Assembly: GCA_963920635.1 (NCBI GenBank)
Contig: OY987299.1
Span: forward strand, 133,297,373 to 133,361,372
DNA from: Pseudeuparius sepicola
Lineage: Eukaryota; Arthropoda; Insecta; Coleoptera; Anthribidae
Reading direction: 5' to 3'
Length of the DNA: 64,000 bases
The translations under genes were made by a program, and so were the position numbers. Positions 46,699 through 58,133 of the stretch are shown one piece after another (positions within the stretch are counted from its first letter, which is position 1; each line of letters starts with the position of its first letter). Below the pieces are notes generated by a model. That model saw only the letters and a program-made list of their open reading frames with translations. It did not search any database and had not been told where the DNA came from.

Positions 46699-48207
46699 CA
46701 GTGTGTCCCGGATAAGAATGAACAGCATGGGGATATTGCAAACGGTGAGAGATAGGGCAACGATTAAATGGGGAAAAAGTTGCGCAATTTCGATGTCAAT
46801 AAAATGGCACAAACAGATTTCTAATATCTTTTTTCGTTTTTGAGTTATTTTGAAAAAAGTAAAATTTTGCGTTTTCGATTTTATTTTTTCTGAAGTTGCT
46901 ATCACAGATAGAGAAAAAATAAAAGCACTTTCTTATGGCACTTTTTAACGGGCCTTAAGATGGCATTTTTAGATTTGTTCTACAACGTTTCGTTTTTGAG
47001 AAACCATCTTCAACTTAATTTTTTTAATAATAATTTAATAATTTTTTTTCAAATTTTGAAAGCACTTTTCATTGCAAATACCATGATGTATGACAAGAAA
47101 TATTTTTAAAATGTTTTGAGACAATTATACTGAAAATTCCTCTTTTCCATTATTTTTTTTTCTAATGCGGCCCTGTATTTAATAATAAGAAGTCTAAATA
47201 ATAATCAGTATTGTCAACAATTTAACTTACAACTTATCTTTCAATTGGAGAATTAAAAAAAGGACGGCACATACGATAATAAAAAATAAATAAAAATCCT
47301 CCACCTAGAAGGCTTTGAAACAACGAAACCAATCCCTTGTCATTTGTCACAACTCCCACTGTATCATTTAGTTAACAATTTATTTCATTACAAATGGAGG
47401 GTGCTTTTTCAAATGACGACAAATTTAACATGTGAGCATGTTATATCTTGTGTCACAGAAATAGTGTAGAGGCCGAATGTATTTTTGCAATTAATAAATG
47501 GCAAAAGTTATTGATTACGTTGGCTTAATGCTTTCTTCTCGAAATTAGGAAAAGCGAAGAATTTACTCCAAAACACAGTGCGATACTGTTTGCTGTACAA
47601 CAACAGAGGAAAACACTTTACGAGACGCAGGGCCGTACAATTTAAAAATATTAAGTTTTCGAAGTGAAAATAAACTGCAAGTTAAATTGTTGTCAATACT
47701 GATTAATATTTAGACTCCTTATTATTAAATACAGGGCCGCATTAGACAAAAATGAATGGAAAAAAAGGAATTTCAGTATAATTGTCTCAAAACATTTTAA
47801 AAATATTTCGTGTCATACATCATGGTATTTGCAATGAAAAGTGCTTTCAACATCTACAAAAAAAAATCCAGGTCCGTATTTAAAAAAATAAAGTTGAAGA
47901 TGGTTTCTCAAAAACGTAACGTTGTAGAACAAATCTAAAAACTTCATCTTAAGGCCCGTTAAAAAGTGCCATAAGAAAGTGTTTTTCTTTTTTCTCTATC
48001 TGTGATAACAACTTCAGAAAAAAATAAATCGAAAACGCAAAATTTTACTTTTTTCAAAATAACTCAAAAACGAAAAAAGATATTAAAAATCTGTTTGTGC
48101 CATTTTATTGACCTCAAAATTGCGCAACTTTTTCCCCATTTACCGTTGCCCTATCTCTCACCGTTTGCAATATCCCCATGCTGTTCATTCTTATCCGGGA
48201 CACAGTG
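46699..48207. mobile_element. Foldback element, arms about 500 bp
   Basis: CAGTGTGTCCCGGATAAGAA and its complement at the right, TA at 46697-46698 and 48208-48209. Arms pair through GAACAGCATGGGGATATTGC, CAAAATTTTACTTTTTTCAA and AAGTTAAATTGTTG. The loop, about 47230-47650, contains a degenerate transposase start. Confidence 0.8.
47394..47500 (+). pseudogene. Possible transposase N-terminal relic in a foldback loop
   Basis: The ATG starts MEGAFSNDDKFNM, followed by a stop and then, in the same frame, ACYILCHRNSVEAECIFA. The pattern F..D...M...Y..C..NS.EA resembles the N-terminal helix-turn-helix region of the mariner-related transposases whose C-terminal pieces occur in other loops here. Degenerate and short, so tentative. 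Confidence 0.35.
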
Positions 48208-48209
48208 TA

Positions 48210-48728
48210 TAGTGTGTGTGGTTTCTATTTTCTCTGTATTGTAAACACCCAAACACAAATTGTTATAAACACGTCCACAAGACGTATCGTTTCTTATCTC
48301 CTCCCTGTCAGTAAGTGTGTTGTATTTCGACATGCCAGCCGTTTAAAGACGTACACCTTGCCTCAAGCCGTAGATAACTCTCCAGACAACGAGGGTTTCC
48401 CACAAGACGGAGAGCGAATAGACGGTTTCTAATATGTATTTTTATGCCTACCGTTGACACGCCTAGCCAGCGTTTATTTGTTCTTGTCCCATAAAATTTA
48501 CCTTTTACATGCGCCTTATCTGTGATCCGCAGCAGACTTCCACAGACTTTGTGTATCTTTGAGAGCTGTGTATGTTTTCACGTGATTATACTGTTAAACT
48601 TGCGGGTACGGTCCCGAAACTATATGAGGCTTTGCCCTTTGTTTTCCTCACGACAAGACAATAATTACACTACTAAATTTGTGAGTGGGGTTATGGAAAA
48701 CTGACAATATAAATTATTGAGGTTTTGT
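48210..48728. other. Unique intron, nothing recognised
   Basis: No palindrome, tandem repeat or convincing reading frame. Short open frames on both strands near 48178-48432 cover each other and show no motif. Confidence 0.4.
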
Positions 48729-49140
48729 CTCAGATAAATAACCAATGATGGAGAGAGTACGAACAACAAATAAACAGTGCCAACATCTTTTTGAGTGATG
48801 CCACTTACTCCATTATGTACAGTATTCCATTTCAAAGTAGTTACACGGGTTTAATAATGCGATTAAATGAAGACACACTTCCCATAACATTAAATTAAGA
48901 AATCAAGCTATTAATTCATTGTATGTGACAATTTTAAACTAAAACTAAATTGCGCTCTAATTATAGTACCTATGCTAATTATAACTTTAATAAAATCGTC
49001 AATAGACACATCTAATCGCCCAACATGGCAACGCTGCCTTCCGCCGCCGCATTCAATCTCTCTGCATTGCTTATGTTGTTTACCCCAGTGTCATTAATAT
49101 TTTTATAGTCTTAGTAGTAGTATTTAATTATAGTGACTGA
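48729..49140 (-). mobile_element. P-element-like terminal fragment
   Basis: Begins CTCAGATAAATAACCAATGA and matches, in reverse orientation, the right 330 bp of the P-like copy at 25582-27029, including TTTTTGAGTGATGCCAC and CCCAACATGGCAACGC. A matching opposite end occurs only at 52623-52635, and its flank does not match, so whether this is one 3.9-kb element or a fragment is unresolved. Confidence 0.5.
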
Positions 49141-49151
49141 TTTTGTATACA

Positions 49152-49457
49152 ATGGGACGCAGAAAGTGTGTGATGTGTGGCCAAATGGATATATCTCAGG
49201 ACATAGCCACAGCCGACTCTAGGAAAGCCCTGAAGTTGAAAAAGCTGGCAACATGGCTTGCGGGTCTGCGCGGCGTGGCCTGTCACTACCTGTCAGTTGA
49301 TTTTACAAGAAATTTACCAGAATTAATTTGTGTAGTGCGGGTAGTGCAATCGTCGCCAGATTGCTACGACGAGGCAGTGTGCCTTTGGGTGGAAACAGAC
49401 AGCCCGAAGTGCTGGCGACAGCTTTTTTATAAATCTGTATTGTTTGTGAAAAAATGA
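49152..49457 (+). CDS. Small cysteine-rich protein in a dispersed repeat, function unknown
   Basis: 101 codons from MGRRKCVMCGQMDISQDIAT to a TGA. It has six cysteines, including a C-x2-C pair at residues 6-9 and CHY, DCYDEAVC and KCW further on. ATG 49152 is chosen over an upstream TTG because ACAATGG is a good context and a related P-like end (minus strand, about 25720) has the same ATGGGAGGCAG. The first part overlaps P-like sequence; the rest lies in the dispersed repeat. Copies at 32640-32750 and 61385-61545 preserve much of the protein sequence with several silent third-position changes, but A has a stop. I do not recognise the family; a zinc-binding protein of a transposon is the best guess. 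Confidence 0.45.
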   Translation: MGRRKCVMCGQMDISQDIATADSRKALKLKKLATWLAGLRGVACHYLSVDFTRNLPELICVVRVVQSSPDCYDEAVCLWVETDSPKCWRQLFYKSVLFVKK

Positions 49458-51045
49458 AACATTTCTGTTTGGGATTTATCTAATTTAATTTTATTTTGTT
49501 TTATAAAATATACGCATATATTTTCTTTGGGCTTAGTTAATATTTTTGGGGTGCTAATTATTGATATTTGAGAATTTATTTAGTTTTCATAGTTCAGTCT
49601 TTATATATAAATTCAAATTTTAACTTGCGCGACATGAGATTGCACTAAGGAAACGCGCGCATGCGCACCTAAGAAGACCCCGAAGAGACCAGTACGAATA
49701 CGGAAGCGGCACGCTCCGGAGCTACCAGATCGTGTGGAGAAGGAACATTAATATCTTTCGCATATCGCCGCGTCCCGCCCTTTTTAAAAGCTTTTATTTA
49801 ACTTGCAATGTATGTATGTATGTATGTATGTAATTTGTTCGGGTGGAATCTTGCAACTCAATTTTGAAGCAGATATCTTCAACCGATCGAGCTGAAATTT
49901 TGTACACACGTTTAATTTGGATGACAATGCATGATTATATTTTCACTCGCGTCGCTGGAGGGTGTGCACACCTGGACAACTGGGGACCAAGGAACAAGAA
50001 ACAAGTAAGTGCATTCTCATTCGTATAAACTTCAACGCAATACGCGTGATATGAGTAAAAAACGCACAATTTCTCTAAAAGTTCGAATTGAAGAATCGTT
50101 CCTTTACCATTTCAAGCCTCAAGATGCCTAGAACCTAGGAAGCTAGAACTTAGTTATATACCTGGCTGTAAGTCAAATCGTACCTAATAATAATTTGAAG
50201 TACCTAGCTAGGTTTTCTTTGCTTGACGGCAAGCGGTCAACTTGTATTCGTTTTAGGCTTTCCAAAGGACGAAAATTTAAGAATAAAATGATTAAGGGCC
50301 AATTACAGAGACAAACTAAAGTACCCTTTAAAATTACAGGAGCTTTCGAACAATCCAACCATTGTTTAGTAGATATTGTTGCAACAGTTTCTTTACCTAA
50401 TGTTAAAGTCAAAAGATAATTTAGTTGAATGTATGACGAAATTGACACTAACTGCCATTTCAATCAGAAGAAATGCTGTTCTCTCTGCGCTTGTTGTTTG
50501 TATTTTTATGAAAATTTAACCATAAGGGAAGATAGGTAATCATTTGCCTGATGGTACACTTTGCCAAAAATTCTCTGCTTTTATTGTCTGTTAAACAAAC
50601 GTACCTACTTACTTAATACCCAATTATTGAAACAAAGTTCACAAATGTATGTATCTAATTATAATTAAAAAGAGGGTTGAACATTTATTAGAAAAGATAA
50701 ACTATGCCAAGGTGCAGACCGCGTTGCCACATGTTTGCACAGGGCTTGTAAGTTTGAGAAGGTTGTGACATTGTGTACGAAAAAATAAAAAATATAATAA
50801 TTACATTATAATTTATATTTTTCTGTGTTTGCGTACCTACTTCCTTGGGTACTTACTTACCCAATTATTGAAACAAAGTTCACAAATGTATCTAATTATA
50901 ATTAAAAAGAGGGTTGAACATTTATTAGAAAATATAAACTAAGCCAAAGTGCACCCTGCTTATATTGCATAGACCCGTTGAACCGTCCCGCTGCGACGTT
51001 GCCACATGTTTGCACAGGGCTTGTAAGCTTGAGAAGGTAGTGAGT
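49205..51045 (+). repeat. Dispersed repeat, copy B, rearranged
   Basis: Matches copies A (32525-33638) and C (60511-61633) but is interrupted after 49460 by about 600 bp including a microsatellite, and its right end (about 50600-50765) is duplicated at about 50860-51045, both with CACATGTTTGCACAGGGCTT. It contains the best-preserved version of the small cysteine-rich reading frame. Confidence 0.65.
49808..49832. repeat. ATGT microsatellite
   Basis: Six tandem tetranucleotides. The next 100 bp, with GATCGAGCTGAAATTTTGTA, looks like another dispersed repeat that often follows such tracts in insects. Confidence 0.85.
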
Positions 51046-51136
51046 CACTACTAGTGACTAGTGACATAGCCTGTCACAGGTAAACGTTGTACACGGGCGT
51101 AACTTTGGTAAATTTCCGTTATACAGAGTTATACAG

Positions 51137-52559
51137 AGTTTTTTTCGATGCTCACTATGGGGATCTCGGAAACTAGCAGAGCTAGAACAAAGGTTAAATG
51201 GGGAAAGAATTGCAGTTTTGAATGCTTAATCTAATGCCCCTTTTGGATTTTTAAAAAAGTTCACGGCTCACTAGATATTTTGAAAAAAGTGATTTTTTGC
51301 TATTTCTTCAGATCTCTGTAGCTCCGTTATTTCTGATTATACAGAAAAACTGTAGAGAGAAAAATTGTAGATAATTTCTGGCTTAATAAGATAATCTAAT
51401 CCAATTTTTTATGTTGTTTGTGATTTTTGAGATATGACATAAACTTGTGTTTTTTTAAATGTAAATCATAGTTGGCTGTAAAATCGGTCATTTTTTTAGC
51501 TTTCCAAAGATATAATACTCGGCATAGTTATTACAAAAAATAAAAGAGCTATGGCTAATTTTCTGATTTTTTTTTAAATTTTCACATAGTCAGCCATGGA
51601 ATATTTTCATAAACACGTTCTATTTTATAATTAGACATTCTTAAAACTTTCTAATATTTTGTTTTTAGCTGGTAACAAAATGTAAGAAAATAAAACAAAA
51701 ATTAAAAAACTCAAATTCAAATTATTATTATTTTAGAAGGTGACCTTTCAAAATAAAAAAGGTGTTCAAACAATCCACCATTATTGTTTATGCAAATATT
51801 GCATCTTTTTAAAGCTGAATTTGTCGCCTTTCTTAGAGAGCGCCTGTCAATACTGGCAATTGGTTCTAAAACAGCTGCTCTTAATTTAACAATTGTCTCA
51901 TATTTTATTTTGCACTGTTCCCCACAAAAAGAAATCCAAAACGGGCAAATCGGGGGATCAAGACTGCCAGGAAATAGGTCTATTTCTCCCTATCCAACTA
52001 TTTGGATAGAGCTGATCTAGGTAGTTTCTTACGGGCAAGTAATTATGTGGTGGAGCTCCATTATGATAATTTTTGTTTTATTTTGTTACATTTTGTCACC
52101 AGCTAAAAATAAAATATTTGAAAGTTTGAAGTATGTCTTATTATACAATAGAACGTAATTATGAAAATATTCCATGGCTGACTATGTAAAAATTAAAAAA
52201 AAAAAACCAGAAAATTAGCCATAGCTCTTTTATTTTTTGTAATAACTATGCCGAGTATTATATCTTTGGAAAGCTCAAAAAATGGCCGATTTTATAAGGC
52301 CACAGCCAACTATGATTTACATTTAAAAAACACAAGTTTATGTCATATCTCAAAAATCACAAACAACATTAAACATTGGATTAGATTATCTTATTAAGCC
52401 CAAAATTATCTACAATTTTTGTCTCTACAGTTTTCTGTATAATCAGTGAGCCGTGAACTTTTTTAAAAATCCAAAAGGGGCATTAGATTGAGCATTCAAA
52501 ACTGCAATTCTTTCCCCATTTAACATTTGTTCTAACTCTGCTAGTTTCCGAAAAAACTC
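51137..52559. mobile_element. Foldback element with transposase relic in the loop
   Basis: GAAACTAGCAGAGCTAGAAC near 51169 is mirrored at 52530-52550, and GGTTAAATGGGGAAAGAATT, CCAAAAGGGGCATTAGATT and GCTCTTTTATTTTTTGTAAT all pair. Arms of about 550 bp; exact ends are uncertain because about 22 bases differ between the tips. The loop, about 51690-52100, carries a transposase C-terminal piece on the minus strand. Confidence 0.75.
51738..52066 (-). pseudogene. Mariner-like transposase C-terminal relic
   Basis: Minus-strand reading gives HNGAPPHNYLPVRNYLDQLY, then WIGRNRPISW, then after a frameshift SPDLPVLDFFLWG. This is the second and third catalytic region of mariner-related transposases (HDGAPPH...WIGR.GP..WP.RSPDL..LDFFLWG); the second catalytic Asp is replaced by Asn. 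Later pieces include RRSLRKA and CINNNGGLFEHL, the usual C-terminal end. At least two frameshifts and a stop make it inactive. Confidence 0.75.
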
Positions 52560-52654
52560 ACCATGTATGTTGGTCGACTACAAACGGGTCCATTTTGATT
52601 ATTTTGCTCGCTCCGTCCTCTGTTATTTCTCTGAGAGTCTTCAAGTATCAAACT

Positions 52655-53470
52655 TGTTGTTCCGCGATCCAAGTCAGGAATCTGGACCGCACCGGACAGA
52701 AACCGCGTCGCCGTGCCATCGGCGAAGAGATTTTTCACCTTCCGGGAACTGAACGCGATAAGTATTTATAAACCGAAAGTTTGTTTGCTCTAGAGCGCAC
52801 CGCCGAACGATTGGCGGATTGACGGTGCTGCGAGACCGTCGCATTCTTCGAGTTTTCGTTCGCATTTTTTTGTACCTAGTTCATAGATAATAAACTTGAA
52901 GAAGGTTGGCCAGCTGCAGTCGAAACGCAACGCCATGCCGGCACCGAAGCATCGTCTGGAAGAAGGGAAAAATAGTGACGCGCGAGCGACAAGTCGCGAA
53001 GTGTGTAAACAGCCTTATAGGCTATTGTGCCATTTATAAATTTCGTTCGGATTGCAAAGGCGCCATCTTCTCGTGAGTGACGAGAACTACGGGCGCGGCG
53101 TAGTAAAACAAACCGTAAAATAGGAGATCCGTCCCTCTGGGTGGCTCTCAGACGATTTAACTGCCGAAAAACAGACCTGAGCAGACGGCGGCAAATGAAC
53201 CGAACGCCACCGATGTTTATTCAATCGCCCCCATTAAATAAATGCCATTGTTTTTATGGCATGTCGGATCTCGCCGGGAATAAGCTATTGATGGCAGGCG
53301 GGTTGTTGTTACGATTTTCGGGTGGCATATTATCGCATATTATCGCAAGCGGAAAAATTGGGTTTCGAGGAGACAGGTTAACATACAATCGTCATTCAAA
53401 AAATTATATTGCAGTAAAAATTAAGAGGAAATCGATGGTGTACTCGGATTCTGTGTACGGGGGTCGGTAA
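52655..53470. promoter_or_regulatory. GC-rich unique island
   Basis: CpG-rich sequence between two foldbacks, with runs such as GACCGCACCGGACAG and GGCGGCAAATGAACCG. Open frames appear on both strands and none has recognisable domains. Candidate intronic control sequence by composition only. Confidence 0.25.
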
Positions 53471-53955
53471 AAAAGTTATCGCGAAAAAAACATTTTTTGC
53501 AAAATAAAAAATATTTTTTTACCCGCACAACCTTTAGAGAACCTTCAAGTAGTATTCCTGATTATTTAGTTTTTGAAATAACTTCTGGTTATAGCGGAAA
53601 TGAAAGTGATTTTCTCTATTTTACAACTTACACATTCCGTTTAACCAATATAAATTTCCTTTTTTAATTCAGATTCCAAATATATATAATTTGACCTATT
53701 TATCTCCAACCGTTTCCGAGATATTTATCAGAGAAGCTCCATTAAACTAGATACATGGTCCATGGTCAGTGTCTGATGTTCTATGTTCTATCCGCGTATG
53801 CCAAACAATAAAACCAAATTTACGACAATCAAGTCAGTCATGGTAATAAAACTGACAATCAAGTAGGCTGTATTATTTGTAATATTTCAATTTAACTTGT
53901 CAGATTAGTCTTAAAATTTTGCTACTGAAGCTGTTACTAGGTACAGTTTTAAAAA

Positions 53956-55470
53956 ATGGTTTTGAAAGAAGAATGCTATGATGTTTTAAAGGTTTTTATC
54001 AAAAATGATAAAAGACACGTAGAAACTTTGAGGGAGTGTTCTCGCAAATATCCAAATAGAAATGTTCCGAGTACTTCATTTATACAGGGTGATTCATTGG
54101 GAATGGGAAATCCCGAAACTTTGGGTAGGGGAGACTAAAATATTGCGATTGAGTCCAACATTGCTTAAATAAATGTTGTTTGTTTGAGAGATACAGTGCG
54201 TTCAAGTTCTTCTTTTTTAGATTGAATTATGGCTATATCTACCAAAATAATCAAGCTGCTGACCTGAAATTTAGCAGTTTTTGGGGATGGAGAATAAGCT
54301 GAAAATGTAAATTTCTACGTATCTCACAGAGGGCGCCACTTGCGCGGTTTTTGGATCGTGCTTTTACTCGTAACTTTTGTGAGGTTATCTTTTTGGTCCT
54401 GCAGGTCCATCATTTTAGTGCACCTTTTCATTCTGCAACAAAAAGGTACTCTTGTTCCATAACGCTCAAATCAACCTTTTGCGTTTAAATTGCCAAACGT
54501 TCTCCGAAACACTTGTTGACTTCAAGATTCGAAAAATAAAATTTTCACCTACCACTAGTTTATCTCTGGACGCTGCTACTACTTTCAAATGTTACAGATC
54601 AACTGTACATTGAAAATGAAGAAAAAAATGCCAAATGAACATTGGTCGAAACACATTTGTTTTGTTGAAATTGGGTGTCCAAATTGTGTCGAGTTTCAAT
54701 CTGTTCCATTTTGAAAGTGAACATTTTTTGGGACATTGTTCATCTGGTTTTTTTTCTCGCTTTAAACGGTACAGTCGTTGTGCAATATTTGAAAGCAGTA
54801 GGTGAATATTTTATTTTTCTAATCTTGAAGTCAACAGGTGTTTCGGGGCACGTTTTGTCAATTTCAACGCAAACGGTTGATTTTATTGTTATGAAAGAAG
54901 AGTACCTTTATGTTGCAGAATGAAAAGGTGCACTAAAATGATGGACCTGCAGGACCAAAAAGATAACCTCACAAAAGTTACGAGTAAAAGCACGATCCAA
55001 AAACCGCACAAGTGGCGCCCTCTGTGAGATACGTAGAAACTGACATTTTCAGCTTATTCTCCATCCCCAAAAACATAGCAGTGCCAAATTTCAGGTCAGC
55101 AGCTCGATTATTTTGGTAGATATAGCCATAATTCAATCTAAAAAAGAAGAACTTGAACGCACTGTATCTCTCAAACAAACAACATTTGTTTAAGCAATGT
55201 TGGACTCAATCGCAATATTTTGGTCTCCCCTACCCAAAGTTTCGGGATTTCCCATTCCCAATGAATCACCCTGTATGTAAGCTGTATCGAAGATTAAGAT
55301 CGACAGGAAGTGTGATTAGGAAGAGAAAAATTGTGTTTAGAATTAGTGAGGACGACAGAGAACGAATTTTAAATTATTTCAGAAGAAATAACGAAAAATC
55401 GCAGATATGCAGCGAGAGATTTATTTCAACTGTAACTAGTAACAGCTTCAGCAACAAAATTTTAGACTAA
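53956..55470 (+). pseudogene. Transposase N-terminal relic split by an insertion
   Basis: The first part (53956-54083) begins MVLKEECYDVLKVFIKNDKR and contains TLRECSRKYPNRNVPS. After the 1.19-kb insert, YRRLRSTGSVIRKRKI continues at 55280. A run of LRE..R.YPNR..PS..F followed by RLR.TGSV.RKR is the standard N-terminal helix-turn-helix and linker of mariner-related insect transposases. Each half is open, so the insertion is the main lesion, but nothing after about 90 residues of the gene remains: the sequence passes into the inverted arm. Confidence 0.75.
54085..55273. mobile_element. Foldback element inserted in the transposase relic
   Basis: CAGGGTGATTCATTGGGAAT and its complement, TA at 54083-54084 and 55274-55275. 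Arms near 550 bp. Much of the arm (CGTTTGCGTTGAAAT; GAGGGCGCCACTTGCGC; GACCTGCAGGACCAAAA) is related to the element at 30254-31421, so the two belong to one family with different tips. Confidence 0.8.
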
Positions 55471-55869
55471 TCTGACAGGTAAATATAAATATTCAATTAA
55501 CAGACTACTTGATTGCCAGTTTTATTATCAAGGCTGACTTGATTTGTCATAAACATCAGACACTGACCAGTAGACTATGTAGGTATCTAGTTTAATGGAA
55601 CTTCTCTGATAAATATCTCGGAAACGGTTGAAGATAAATAGGTCAAATTATATATCGTTAAAATCAGAAATAAAAAAGGAATCCTATGATGGTTAAACGG
55701 AATGTGTAAGTTGTAAAATAGAGAAAATCAATTTCATTTCCGCTATAACTAGAAATTATTTCAAAAAACTAAATATTCAGGAATACTACTTGAAGGTTCT
55801 CTAATGGTTGTGTAGGTAAAAAACTATTTTTTTTATTTTGCAAAAAATGTTCTTTCGCGATTTTTATTT

Positions 55870-58000
55870 ATTTCATGGCATGCTTGACCACGGAAATCTT
55901 TGACAACAAAAATACCTACCTTCTTCTTTCAAATAACATGTTAACAATAATTATTCTTTTGGCGATAACTCCGAAACTAATGAAGATATCGATTTGAACC
56001 TTTGGTATTTTTTGTTGTATACATTTAATCTATTTTTCGATTATAACGGAATAAATATATCATTGCATTTAAAAATTCGGAGAAAATTATAATAAAAGGG
56101 AAATTTTTTAAATTGCGCCCTCTAGCGGTGACCACGAAATTCGAAATAACCTTACTGGACAATCATTTGATAGAAGAAGGAAAGCTCTCTTCAACAAGAC
56201 CAATTCGGTAAAGCCAAACCGGAGTTGGCAGCATTTTTTCAAGTCAAGGTTTATCCGCCCGTTTCACCCCTATTTGAAGAGCTGGAGCAAAAAATCCTTA
56301 ACGAAAATTGTTCAGAATTTGCTGAGGAGTGCAATAAAATTATGTTTCATATACCTACGAGCTTAAAAATAAGTTCCAGCGATTTTTCGGGACCATATTA
56401 CTTAAAAAGGTTTTTTTCCAAAGCTCCAGGACTATTAATTCCTGAGATATGTTACCTCTTCACCCTTAATGAAACAACCTGTATATTCTTTTACTCAATG
56501 AATATAGTTGAAATATTTGGGGTACAGAACATATTAGTTCAAATTTAAATCAGATTATATCGACATACCGACCCACCCGGTCGTGTTCGCCCGCCGAAAA
56601 ATTCCAATGTAATAAATCGTGTGAGCATTTTTCGACTCAATAAAACAGGATTCCACAAGACATCATTAATCGTTTCGGGGGTGTAACCTGCTAACCCTCG
56701 AAAATGAAAAATGACCGCCCGTCTCTGGACAGTCGGGTTATTATACAAAAGTGGAGAGATAGAATCTGGTTTTGGTTTCCCACAGCACGAAAGAGTATGC
56801 GCATTTTTTATTTCTAAAAATGTTTTCACTAAGTGTATTGTCGATTTTCAGTTGCTACAAGACAGGATACTGAGGATACTACTCGTGTTGTCAAGGATTT
56901 ATGCATTTCCTTTTAAATAAGGAAATAAGGAACCCCAATTGAGCTTCCTAGAGTTTGCCTTCGAATTAATAAATCTTAAGTAGCACAACAATAGATTTTT
57001 GAAGGACCTGCGCATTTATTTATTTACGATATTAGAAGGATTTTGTTACTATTAACCAACATAAAAAAATAAAGTTTTATGCAAAGTATCCCACTAACAA
57101 TAATTGGCATTTAAAAATTTTGCAAAAAAATGTATAAAACACAAATTATTTTCGAGTTAATGAAAAAATTCGCAGTTTTACGCAAAATTTGCTGAATCCC
57201 TTTAAGAAGGATTTTATTTCTCATGTTTATCTTAAGGTGGAACCTCCTAAAATAAGGTTTTAGCTGGGACTCACTGTACGGATACGAATGAACGGAACTC
57301 ATTGTTTGAGCTAATTCGCCGAGCGAGCTGCATAGAAACAATATGGTTACTTCAAATTAACTGTTATGAGGTATTTAATAGTCTATTCACCATTCAGCAA
57401 AACATTGGTTGCTATTCTAATTGCTGGGTGGTCATGATTCACTTAAAAACATATTATGACGGAGTTCTTAGTAACTTAGGCCATTTTTATTGAGAGACCT
57501 TACAATATTACAAGTTGTTTTGTACAATAACTGATTTTTCTTGAAATCGGCAGTAAAGTGTCCCAAAATCGTCATTAAAAGCACAGAAATCGTACAATAA
57601 TGGGCTATATTATTGTATGACTTTTTCAATAAGTAGGCCTTGGCGAGATGTAAACATCAAACGTCAGACTCGGAGAAATCCCCCGTCAAAAGTGACCAAA
57701 TATTCAAAACCCGGCCGATAAAGGCCCATTTAACTTTTCGTACACATTGCGAAACTGTCCTATAGAAGCGCAATCCTTCAGTATACATATTTTAGTAAAT
57801 TTGAATATCAATAGATTTGTTGTGTAGGCTGCACAAGAAGCGGCAGTTTGGTTTTTCTGTACGAAGATGCCGTGTCTTGTCTTACCTGACCTAGGTAGAG
57901 CGATCCTCAAAGTCAAGCAACGCCGCGCGTAGTCGGTTCATGGACGGGTGATCCCTTATTATTATTTTCTTGCCTAATAAAACATTTTTTTTTCCGATTT
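55870..58000. other. Mostly unique intron with a one-armed element fragment
   Basis: The stretch near 56200-56490, ending ACAACCTGTATA, looks like one end of a CAGGKTGT-type element without a partner, and its 107-codon frame is probably incidental. The rest shows no genes or large repeats. Confidence 0.35.
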
Positions 58001-58013
58001 CAAAAAAATATAA

Positions 58014-58133
58014 TATGTACCTCGGCACTGAAGTTCTTTTTGACTCATGTGGTTTATTTGCCTCGGCCAGAGGCCTCGGCAACTAAATTCCACATGAGTC
58101 ATAAAAAGTTGAACTTCAGTGCCTTGGTACATA
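58014..58133. mobile_element. Small palindromic MITE, about 120 bp
   Basis: TATGTACCTCGGCACTGAAG and GACTCATGTGG are mirrored by CCACATGAGTC and CTTCAGTGCCTTGGTACATA. The loop contains GCCTCGGCCAGAGGCCTCGGC, another small stem. Confidence 0.7.

Larger units (their letters stand above)
53479..55860. mobile_element. Foldback element interrupted by another foldback
   Basis: TCGCGAAA tips at 53479 and 55853-55860, then arms of about 470 bp (CATTCCGTTTAACCAT; AACCGTTTCCGAGATATTTA; GACAATCAAGTCAGTC; AACAGCTTCAGTAGCAAAAT and complements). The loop, from 53956 to about 55425, contains only the start of a transposase gene, itself split by the element at 54085-55273. Confidence 0.75.

Noticed and set aside
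48729..52635. A single 3.9-kb P-like element between the CTCAGA and CTCTGAG ends
   Set aside because: Flanking octamers GGTTTTGT and AGTCTTCA do not match and the interior is a mixture of other repeats, so I list only the left fragment.
56225..56548. 107-codon open frame
   Set aside because: Lies in what appears to be one arm of a CAGGKTGT-type element; no transposase motif.
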